Assembly: GCA_964247055.1 (NCBI GenBank)
Contig: OZ176051.1
Span: forward strand, 12,462,001-12,526,000
Source: Paragordius varius
Lineage: Eukaryota; Nematomorpha
DNA: 64,000 nt
Reading direction: 5' to 3'
Shown here: piece by piece, positions 24,361 through 34,700 of the stretch
Layout of the letters: the number at the start of each line of letters is the position of its first letter
Position numbering within the stretch: position 1 is the first letter of the stretch
Program-made: the position numbers and the translations under genes
The notes under the pieces: generated by a model
Told to the model about the DNA's origin: nothing
What the model saw: the letters and a program-made list of their open reading frames with translations, nothing else
The model's database searches: none

Positions 24361-25885
24361 TGCATTTTAATGGTTGATTACTTCTCATTATAGTTGGGCA
24401 ATTACAACAGTAGTGTATGGAAAAAACAACAAAATGTTGAATAATAAATATTTATTTCCTTTTTTTTATATACGCTCTCTAATGTTGCATATTGCCCTAC
24501 TATAGTGTGAATAAGCAAATATTAAAACGCATACTGTAAAGTGTTATATATAATTATGTTTGTCACATAAACCAAGAAAACATTAAATATAAAATTCGCT
24601 TCCAAATTGTAGGTACAAAGTTTATAGGAGCAAAAAAAGCTTAAAAAAGTTTAAGAAAGTTTAAAAGTACTATAATTGTTCATATATATACCAATTTTTA
24701 CACTTTTTAGGTGTGTCTTTATAAAAATAAATTTCAATTCTTTTGTACTGTCAACCTACCTCCTCAATCTTAGCATGATCTTGAATGACTTTAATGTATT
24801 CGGCCGGATCATATCCATTCCATCGATCACGTTTCCCATCAAAATCGGTCTCTAAGCCCGGGGCAATTATAATTTCGTCAGGGGCCATATCTGCATGTGA
24901 ATACTTTGCACCAATCTTACGTGGGCGCTATATTTGGTTTGGATTGGATTTTTGAAAAAAAGAAGAGGTTATTAAATGTCATTTTTTGGGGCAAATTAGG
25001 TTATGATTATACAAAGCACAAAAAAACGATATTTTATTGATTTAAAATGAAGAATATTGATATATTTTTTAAAAAAACGTTTCTCCTCTAGTTTAAAATA
25101 AACAAAAGAAATTAGTTACCGCATTATTTAAAAGACAAATAATTTTGTAATTAATTCGATTTTATAACTACATTGTCAATATTTGAATTATAAATTTCCA
25201 CAAATATACTCTATATATCGCATGTAATGAGTAACCATTGTTAAAAAACGAAAAAAATTAAAATGCTTTCAGTTAACAAAGATTATTTTTTTGCTAAAAT
25301 TACCTCAACACAATCTTTTCGTTTATGAGTTATGGATCCACAATTTTCACAGGCCCCTTTACGAAATTTTTTAGGTCTCTCCTAAAAAAATAATTGCATT
25401 TATAAAAAATACAGGCTTAGGAAATCGTAATTATCTTATGATTAATCAACTTAATTTATTATAAAAATTAACAATATTTATATAAAACTTACCGCTACTA
25501 GACCTCTCTCATACCATTTATCTAATTTGTGAAAAGTTTTTAAATGTTCAGTCTGTTCTCTTTGATGTTTCAAAGTTGGGGTCACCGAATTAAAATACCA
25601 AGGTGCTTGTGATATGTACTGGGGTATGTGAGGATTAATGTCTCTAAAAATTATAATAAAGTATTAAGTTATTGAACATAAAATATTTAATTTTTAATAA
25701 TTATAAATAGTTAAGTCGACATACTTTCCTTCTTCGTCAACTTGGGCTGGAATATTTCCAAGCTTTCTGGCTTCTTCCAATTCTTTTAATTTTTTCCATT
25801 CTTCTCTTGTTTTTCTGGAGTTTGATTCATCAATTGAATCCGCACGAATCAAATATGAAACTGGTAAACTAGGGATGAAAGACAT
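18866..25885 (-). CDS. SLU7: Pre-mRNA-splicing factor SLU7
   Basis: A second-step spliceosome factor that helps choose the 3' splice site. Twelve exons, minus: 25725-25885, 25493-25643, 25304-25381, 24760-24927, 23386-23488, 22184-22380, 21460-21557, 21096-21163, 20405-20601, 19708-19812, 19054-19161, 18866-18970 (512 aa; human 586). Landmarks: [36 protein letters not shown], the CCHC zinc knuckle C115-X2-C-X4-H-X4-C128 ([16 protein letters not shown]), [103 protein letters not shown] and [20 protein letters not shown]. All phases agree. After CTGERGK the tail is short ([13 protein letters not shown] to RIRIINE) and lacks the long Lys-rich segment of human. Exon 6 has a weak donor (GTCAGC) and a decayed duplicate next to it. 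Confidence 0.94.
19244..19473. repeat. Inverted-repeat element family D
   Basis: Ends AATTTACCATTTTTCA and, inverted, AATTTACCAATTTTCA. Inside are several copies of a unit of about 21 bp around TTGCGTTTGCTTGAAAAA on one side, with the complement (AAGCAAAATC, AACCAAACGCAACA, AAGCAAAGACAAC) on the other. It lies in SLU7 intron 10. The 68-codon open frame over it is a by-product of the repeat. Confidence 0.6.
20227..20268. repeat. (AT)n microsatellite, interrupted
   Basis: An AT dinucleotide tract with one AAA interruption, in SLU7 intron 9. Confidence 0.9.
21823..22225 (-). repeat. Tandem duplication covering the 3' end of SLU7 exon 6
   Basis: A block of about 145-160 bp is repeated: about 22082-22225 (the real exon end plus intron) and about 21903-22066. 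Both contain AATCATTAAATCAAAAT, then GTCGTTTTTTA, AAAGGCAAAA and CCTTAGCTGTATCCTCGCGG. A third, more decayed remnant (AATACGCAAATTACGAACC) lies near 21843-21861. The first arm shares the exon 6 end; the second carries a copy of it inside intron 6. Confidence 0.85.
22021..22066 (-). pseudogene. Duplicate of SLU7 exon 6 end (pseudo-exon)
   Basis: On the minus strand, TTTTAG is followed by 46 nt and a GTTAGT donor, encoding [15 protein letters not shown] in one frame; the genuine exon has [15 protein letters not shown]. Joined after exon 6 it would be read out of frame and meet a TAA; joined after exon 5 it also gives a TAA. It therefore looks non-coding as a cassette, although its donor is stronger than that of the real exon. 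Confidence 0.7.
22606..23080. repeat. Inverted-repeat element family C, copy 1
   Basis: It starts ATACCATTTGCACTTCAAGA with GTGTCCTT, and ends with AACTTGAAGTGTTCAAGGA and CTGCAAAT. The interior is A+T-rich and non-coding. SLU7 intron 5. Its sister copy is at 28125-28720. Confidence 0.65.
23533..23784. repeat. Inverted-repeat element family B, copy 2
   Basis: Termini ATACCATTTACAATTCAAAT and, inverted, ATTTTAACTGTAAATGGTAT. One extra GTTCAAGGGTGAA unit lies at the right end. The core is in the opposite orientation to the copies at 33722 and 39583. SLU7 intron 4. Confidence 0.75.
24109..24148. repeat. (AT)n microsatellite
   Basis: About 20 AT dinucleotides, SLU7 intron 4. Confidence 0.95.
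24325..24357. repeat. (AT)n microsatellite next to a palindromic element
   Basis: About 16 AT dinucleotides ending exactly where family E copy 1 begins. Confidence 0.95.
24356..24540. repeat. Palindromic element family E, copy 1
   Basis: About 185 bp. It opens TAGTATGCATTTTAATGGTT and closes with AAAACGCATACTGTA, its inverted counterpart. Pairing continues inward: CAACAGTAGTGTATGGAAAA against TTTTTTATATACGCTCT, then TTGCATATTGCCCTACTATA at the right. It has the TA-flanked, near-complete hairpin form of Tc1/mariner-type MITEs. SLU7 intron 4. Confidence 0.8.
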
Positions 25886-25963
25886 TTATGATAGTACTAG
25901 CCTTATTATCACCAAATAAGCATACATTCACACAAAAAAATATTTAAAATAATCACGCTTTTG
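25886..25963. promoter_or_regulatory. Shared intergenic region of divergent SLU7 and NUP214
   Basis: Only 78 bp separate the two start codons, so the 5' UTRs and promoters must be very short, overlap, or lie in the neighbouring gene. No TATA box can be told apart from the A+T-rich background. Inferred from gene layout, not from a motif. Confidence 0.5.
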
Positions 25964-27696
25964 ATGGAAAATTTGGAAGTTAGATTTTCTGAGGTAATTT
26001 AAGCAAATTAGTCATATTTAGAATTTAATATTCAAACAATTAGCTTTGACAAAAGTCAAAAAGTTGACAAATAAAAAATCAAATCATGGTATAGTAGTTT
26101 GCAATAAATACGGTTATGTCTTTATACTTACCATAAATGGTTAACTAAATGAATTTACTATGATAGGTTTTAATGTATACAAAACTCAAGACCTTATTAT
26201 TATGCAACCATTATTTCCAAAAAATCTGAATGATGCCAAATATATTAATGTACCTTTTTCATATGGAGTAGAGGATCCCGTTTCAATTAGCTTAAACAGT
26301 ACAGAAGAGTTTTTAACGATCATTTTTGACAAAACCGTTGTTATTTATAGTCTGGCTGATATCAATCATACAGTTTTGTCCGCTTTTGATTCAGAGGTAA
26401 TACAATTATAATTGTAGATCACGAACTCAGACATAAATCCCATTTACTACGGTAACAATTTTATTGACGATCATAATGAAACAATTAAGGATTTTGGCTG
26501 GAACACCTCTCTAACTGATTATTCAGATACTCTTTACTTAATTACTTCTCAGCAACGGCTTTATGCAATGCATTTTGCGTCACTTAACATAAATTCTAAG
26601 TTAAAACTAAATTCTACTCATTATCGGATCGAAAATTTAGTGTTGGGAGGTTTATTTCTATTATCTATTAATTTGTTATTAGATATAAGGCTCGTTTCAC
26701 ATCTTTCTAATATTTTGGCGTTTTGAATTTTCAAATTAGATATCTTTACAGTAATAAATTTTAGAGACTGCCGCTTATTTGGCACATGTTTTAAGCCATT
26801 TTTTGAAAGCGGACATAATGGTTTTGGTTTCAAATATAAATTTTGCTTAAAAATGTATCTAATTTCTTATTTATAATAATTTATTTATATTATAAATATT
26901 TTGATACTATGGGAGTTAAAACCACAAAGCAAAATATACATATATTGATTCCAAAAATTTTTTTAATAAAATAAGGTTAAGAAAATTAATAATAATTAAA
27001 AACGACCACAATCAACCATTTTTGGAGACCGTGGTTCCGATATATTTTACGACAATTCTTTTAAGGTTTTTAGTTTAATATATGACCTTTTTTACAAATT
27101 TTTTAATATACCAGTTACAGTTCAAGTTCACCCTAAACAATTCAAATAAAAGAAATTGTGTTTTTTGAGATAAAAAATTACCTATATTTTTTTATATTTT
27201 AAAAAAAGGAAATCACGTTTTAAATTAATTTAATACTGAAAAAATAATAAACCAAGCCATAAAATATATTTCATATTTATGATTATTTATATTAGCCTGA
27301 AAATACATAATTTATTGTTCAAGGGTGAATATGAATTGTTCAAGGGTGAATTTGAATTGTTTAAGGGTGATTTGAAATGTTCAAGGGTGAAATCGAATTG
27401 TTCAAAGGTGAATTTGAATTGTTTAAAGGGGAATTTAACTTGTTCAAAGGTGTATTTATATTGTTTAAGGGTGAATTTGAATTGTGCAAGGGTGAATTTA
27501 AATTATTCAAGGGTGAAATCGAATTGTTTAAGGGCGAATTTGAATTATTCAAGGGTGAAATCATTGTTTAAGGGTGAATTTGAATTATTCAAGGGTGAAA
27601 TCGAATTGTTCAAAGGTGAATTTGAATTGTTTAAGGGTGAATTTGAATTGTAAATGGTGAAATCGAATTTTTCAAGGATGAATTTGAATTGTAAAT

Positions 27697-27744
<48 letters not shown>

Positions 27745-28718
27745 CTTGTTGGAGTCCTAAAGGCAAACAATTGTTAACCCTAAGCGCCAATTCCTCTCCA
27801 AATGGGATTCAATTAACTCAGCACAAATTACAAATGGACCCTTATAAAAGTTTATAATTTTTTATCAACAAATGTATAGAATAGTGGCTACAACACTATA
27901 TAAATTTTATAATTGTACTTCATATCCATACCCAAAAATAGTTATACTTATCGAATGTTTATTATTTTTTATCCGACATTCACTATCAGCATTCGAACCT
28001 TTTATTAAATACTAATTTTAAAATATACTCTTCTTTAATAATAATTGATGTTCTTTTATTAATTTAAGCAAAGTTTAAACACGTTACCATTATTTTTTAG
28101 TGATATTAATGTTATATATGTATGTATATACCATTTGCACTTCAAGAGTGTCCTTGAATTCTTCAAGTTGGTCCTTGAACAGTTCAAGTTGGTCCTTGAA
28201 GAATTCAAGTTGGTCCTTTGACTTTTTTGTTTTGCTTTTAACTTTTATCAATCAAATCGAGAATAATTCATCTATTTTATTGGTTTTAACCTATTTTCTA
28301 TTATTTAACATAAATTTAAAATTGATATCAACTTTTAATTTTTGAGAAACCGTATATCTTTATTAATTTATTAAAATAATTTTGGATATTTATATGATTT
28401 TAACACGAAATGAAAAAATATATGTTTTATTGGTTATTAATTTAAATTTTTCATTATAAACATTTAAAAGTTAATAATTTTGTTTAATTGAAAAAAAATA
28501 GTTAAAAAAAGTGTTTTTCAATAAAAAATTCTATTTTTAAATGAATAAACACATAATAAATAAAGAAAATTATAATAAATAAAATGAAAAAAAAATACAA
28601 AAATTATGGTTAAATCAAAATTTATAAATTTTAAGGACCAACTTGAAATGTTCAAGGACCAACTTGAAATGTTCAAGGATTAACTTGAAGTGTTCAAGGA
28701 CACTCGTGAAGTGCAAAT

Positions 28719-28789
<71 letters not shown>

Positions 28790-31700
28790 TGTATTTTAAT
28801 TTTTGCTAACACATTATAGTATGGTAATTTGCAGCACAACAGTAGTGTATGCAAAAAACAACAAAATGTTGCATAAACCATTATTTCCTTTCTTTTCTTT
28901 TTTCCATACACTCATGTGTTGCAAATTGCCCCCTACTATAGTGTGAAAAAAACAACCAATAAAATGCATAATGTATATTTACATTTTTGAATTAACTGTA
29001 AGGTTATTTTATATTTTGATAAATTGTGCGATTTTGAAGTTGTCTTTGTTTACGTCCTCCTAAAAATTGACATTCGAAAAGTTAATTAAAATGGTTTTTT
29101 TGTCACTAAAATAAAAAAAATAAAATAAAAAGTGCGTCGAAATCGCGCGAAAAACGCTTCTATTTGAAAACATACCCATAATTTATTTTAGGGTGAATTT
29201 GAGGTCTTTATCGTATATTTAATCTCTATTTTATTGTTTAAAAATTCAATGTTAAAGAATGGATTTAATATGTTTTAAAACATAAAAGTTAACTTAAAAT
29301 GTTCCAAGTAAATTCGAAAGAGTTTGCCTAACAAAAAAATTTTTAAGGTGACTGCAAAGTTTAAATAAATGGTTTAATATTCTATTTAAATTTAGATATG
29401 AATATAACTTTGAACCCCGTAAAATCTCACACATTACCATGGAATAATTCTGATTTATCTGCTATAAGCCGGTGTTTACAAATCTTATGGTATAGCAATA
29501 CTCAGGTCCTGGCCTGTCTCCAATTCGATAACAAGGAAATTGCTTTTTGTGATATTTATTTGGATGTATGATGGATTGATTCATTTTTTTTAATATATAT
29601 AAATTATTTCAATACTATATATATATATATATAAAGTATTAATTTTTCCCCATAAATTGAACAATTTAACACTTTAATCGGGATTAAAAGGCATTTTTAA
29701 TTTGTTAATAAATTTCATAGTTTTTATAATATATATATGAACGTTACCTATGAAATGAATTAAAAAGCATAAAACATATTTGGATCACTTCCTTAAGTTG
29801 ATAAAACATGAATTAACATTTGCAACATATGACTTTTTCTTATATACCATTTTTCATGCAAAAACAACAATTTTTTAAAATAAAAAAGATTTTTTTCTAT
29901 TTATGACAATTAATTCATTTATTTTTAAGTTAATATAATAAAATTTTAGCGTTGAATTATGATTTTTATTGTTTATCATCAATGTTTAATGGTATATTGA
30001 TTGATTTTCAAATATTTTAAATTTGCCCACAAATTGCATTATTTATTTATATTAATTATTTTTTCTTTCACAACTTTAGTCTTATTACCGAATCAATCTA
30101 TAAAATTTACGCTTCAAGACTGTCTTTGGAAGTTTATAATTGTTCTTATATAAAGTTGATCCTTACATTTTTTGCAGTTTGCATACAACCGTTATTTTTG
30201 TATGTACTATCTATTTTTTTAAATTTACTTGAAGTGCAAATTTTATAGATTGATTAGATGAAACTAAAGTTGTAAAAGAAAAAATAATAATTAATATTAA
30301 TAAATAAATAGTGCAATTTATGGGCAAAATTAAAATGTTTGAAAATCAATTAATTTACCATCAAAATTTGATGATAAAACTTTAAAAAACATATTCCGCG
30401 CTAAAAAATTTTTTTATTTTAAAAATGTTTGATTGAAAAAATTATCAACTTGGTTGAAAAAATGTTGCATGTGCAAAAATGGTATTTATATAAATAATTT
30501 TTAATTAACACTCATTTTTTTAATTCTATTTGGTAAATATGATAAATATTATTGAAATCTATACTTTATTACTAATGGCCCATTATGAGGTTTCTATAAA
30601 ACCCACAAACTACAAAGTTTTATAGGAGTAAGGTATTCTCAACTTTTAACGTATATTTTAAAAACAAAAAAAACGCAAAAGATAATTACAATTTAACTAT
30701 GTTTAGGATATTTATAATATATTTTTGTGGATATATCGATATCTTTTACTCGTTTTGCTAGAAAAATGAAACGCAAAGTTGGATTAAAATATATACGGAT
30801 ATATTTTTTGAATCACCACCCACTGTTGTTAATAATGATATAGAAGAAACTAATATATTATCACATTTTAATACCAAAGAAGTATGGATTCAATACCTAC
30901 CCTGTCCTACCACTAATTATTTCGAGAATAATAATAATGACAAAAACTCTGATAATCCTGTTGATAGCTTTGAGAATTATATTTTCATAGCTTGTAGCAA
31001 TTATGATCCCTATGTTATGGTTTTATCAAGGTTAAATGACTTACAGGTGTGTAATGTTTTTTTAAATTTAAACGCATTTTTTTATTTTAGTACGATAGTT
31101 TTTGAAGAGTTTTTGTGAAAAAAGGTTTAAAATTGAAATTAAAGACATAACTATACTTTTTTTCCATTGATTACTTTTTTTTGATTATAACACATTATTT
31201 CAAACTTCCGAAGCAAAATCTGATACAGATATGTAAATTGGTAACACAATTATACATATATGTTATATCAAATAGGAAATATTAACGTTAGTTAGAGAAA
31301 GTATGGTTTTTATCATTTATATAAAAAAATGCTTTTCAGTATATATATGTATGTATAATCTAAATAAAATTTTTATTTTATGTTATAGAAAACGTTAGTA
31401 GTTTTAGAACTAGAGGATACTTACCGTGCAAAATTAGAACTGGTAACTATTGATGATGACATCAATAGCGATAATATAAATTCCGATTCTGCAGGCGTAT
31501 CTGAAATTGAATCTTTTCCCATTAGTATGGCAATGGATTATAGTCATGGCTCTTTAGCTGTCCTGTTTCGTACGTGCATTTTATTTTATAAAAAGTTGGA
31601 AAAAAAACGATTAAAAATAAAGCTTATCGGAAGTTTGTGTGGTTTTTAGTTTTTTTAATTCTTATTACAGTAAAAATTGAAATTATACGGGTAAATCGTA

Positions 31701-34700
31701 AAAATATAAAGACAACCATACTTTTTTTCAAAAGATTACCATACTTTTTCAAACCCTCGTTTATCATAATAAAAACATTTAATAACAATCGTAAAATATG
31801 GATAATTGATTATATTACCATATGCATCTCTATTCTAAAATTTGGAGTTTAAAACAATGTGTTATATTTAAAAAAAAATCAAAATAGCCACCAAAAACAT
31901 TTTTGATAAAAAAATACAGTTTTGATTATCGCAAAAACCTTTTAAATTATATTTTATTTTAATGGTTTTTAATCCACAATTTTTTAATACAATAATGCTT
32001 TATTCTAAAAATTATTGTTTCAAAAAGTATTTAAAATATTGTTTATATATTAAGTCAAAAATTTCATTCTTCTTATTAAAATATACTGTTTAAAACAAGG
32101 TAATTATTAACATAAAATAAAAAATTTCTTGAAACTATTAGATATATCCTCGGTTTTGTTATTGTATAGCCAACTCAAATTTTTTGGTTTTTTATTTAAA
32201 AAAACCAATAAAATTTACATTATTTTATGTTTTTTTATTTTCTTTGAATCAATAATTTCCAAATTTTTATTCTCTATTTGTTTAAAAATTATTATAGCTC
32301 GTAACGTAAGATATGATCCTAGTCCTATCCTTTACCTTATATCAGATGCTGGATATATAGCGCCATTTAGCATAATTTTCCCCACCAAAACTAATAACCC
32401 CGACAATAAAACTATTTCAAGAGTGGTTGAAAATAATTCAACATTTTTATTGACTACCATGGAACAAATTCAAAATAATCGAACTCAATTACTTAGTCAA
32501 TACAATAAATATAAACATATTTTACCCAAAAACGAAGAAATGAAAAATATGGAAAAACGTCTGGAAATAAAAGACAACACGCTTAATAATAATCATAATA
32601 ATAAAATTTTACAAACCAACCAGACTTCTTTAACTACCGGTAATTAATTTTACATTTTATGCGCTAAAAATTTATTATTTATAAAGACTAAACGTAAAAA
32701 TATAAGGTTTAGACGTGATGTTATTCATTTAACTATATCGTTTTAATTAATTAGAAATAAAGAATTTTAATTGTAATTATATATTAATATGGTTTTTTCT
32801 CTATTATAAAATATTTTTGTCGTTTTATATCTAGTTATTGAATTATTAGTTAGTTTTAATATATACCATTTACAGTTCAGATTGACCCTCGAAAAATTCA
32901 AATTCATTTTCAATACCCTAAAAATAAATTATGTGTTTGCGAACTAATATAACTCATTAATATAAAATATATCTTTATGGCATAGTTTATTATTTTTAGA
33001 GTATTATATTAATTTAAACAAAATTTTACTTTTTAAAAATATACAAAAATATAGATACTTTTTAATCTTAAAAAACACATAAATTTGAGGGTGAATTTGA
33101 ATTGTTCAAGGGTAAATATGAATTGTTCAAGGGCGAATTTGAATTATAAATGGTATATACACATTTAGTATACATAAATAAACATTTTAATATTTTTATA
33201 AAATTTACACATTACATATTTTAACAGAAAAAGCTTGTGGAGACAATAGCAATGCAAATACAAAGGATTTTCATAATAATGAAAAACAACTAATTACGAA
33301 ATTTATAAACTCAAAATTGAATGACAATTTAGATTCAACTATAATAAAGGATACCGCTATTTTGGGTTAGAATACTTATATGTTAAAAATAAACCTTTAA
33401 ATATAAAAGACTAATTTTTTATCTAAGATTTATTATTTTATATGAAATGAAGATTTGTAATCAAAGGTCCACAAAAAACTAAAAATATATATATGGGGGC
33501 ATATGTATTATTTGAATTAAATATCAAACATAAGATAACCATATTCTTGATAGAATTATTCGGAAAATTTATTTTAGAAATATTATCGATTTTCCTAAAA
33601 TTTTGATTTTCAATTGCCGCGAAGAGCTAATGATTTACAATGTTAATGTTATGTATGATAAAGGAAATATTACGTTTTTTAGTTTTGTCTTTTATGTTAT
33701 ATATATTTTCAATTTTTTATACTACCATTTACAGTTAAAATTCACTCCTTGAACAATTCAAGTTTACCCTAAAATAAATTATGTGTTTTTTGAGATAAGA
33801 ATTACCTGTATTTTTTTCTATTTTAATTTTGTTTAAAATTAATACTGAAAAATAATAAGCTAAGCCATAAAGATATATTTCATATTAATGATGAGTTATA
33901 TTAGTTCAAGAACACATAATTGTTATTTGGAGTGAATTTGAATTGTTTGAGGGTGAATTAGAAATGTTCAGGCGTAAATTTAAATTGTAAATGGTATATA
34001 TATCACAGTTAATAATATATATTTTATAAAAATATATATTTTTTTGCTTTAGATTTTATGAATGAATTTGGCAATCAAATCCAAGAATTTAAGTTAAAAT
34101 CCAAATCAAAAGTAGACGAAAAATTAGAAAATGATACAACTCTAAAAAAGTCAATAATACTTAAAGGTTGGCCAGCTAAAATGCATCATATAATTGAAGA
34201 TACTAATAAGTTTGCCAGGATTTTACTTAATCTCAAATCAAGTATTAAAGTAATTATGTTTTTTGTTTTAATATACTTTGTAATTTTTCCAAAAAATTAC
34301 TAATTACATTATCTGTTTGAAAATACTAAAAAAAAGTACATTTAACATACTCAAAAACGGAAAACAAGTTATTGTATCGTCCGAATATTTTTAGCACATA
34401 TTTTGAGTGATTGTAGGACTTTTTTAGTGATTTCACATTATATTTGGCAAATTTAGTTTAATATCGCTAAAATCAACATATGGAAAATAATTTTTATAGT
34501 TATAAAAATTTACAAATGCAATCAAATCTAAAGTTTTAAGTTTTATTCATTTTTTACATACACCTTGCTTGAATTATTTTATAATTTTCACAATACATGT
34601 TAGAATAAAAACCAAATTTATTTTTTTTCCATACTTTGTGTCTTATTTTTCGATTGTAGACCATATCCCAAAGGATTGAAAATAGAGCTACCCTACCTTT

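Noticed and set aside
26160..26411. NUP214 starting at 26160 and ending at 26411 as an 83-residue protein
   Set aside because: The ATG lies inside the 27-nt intron and the stop inside the 21-nt intron; the frame continues clearly on both sides.
27310..27695. Possible CRISPR-like array (regular units of about 21 bp)
   Set aside because: Units are contiguous with no unique spacers, the DNA is eukaryotic, and the array lies in a transposon-like element in an intron.
27279..27790. Open frames on both strands with repeating ELFKGEF or SPLNNSN peptides, resembling a repetitive protein
   Set aside because: They are by-products of a 21-bp tandem repeat inside an intronic inverted-repeat element; 21 is a multiple of three, so frames stay open on both strands.
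29160..29210. Another family B element
   Set aside because: Only one terminal word (AATTTATTTTAGGGTGAATT) is present, without a matching left end.
34058..34303. Separate 81-residue coiled-coil protein
   Set aside because: It is NUP214 exon 11 read past its donor site.
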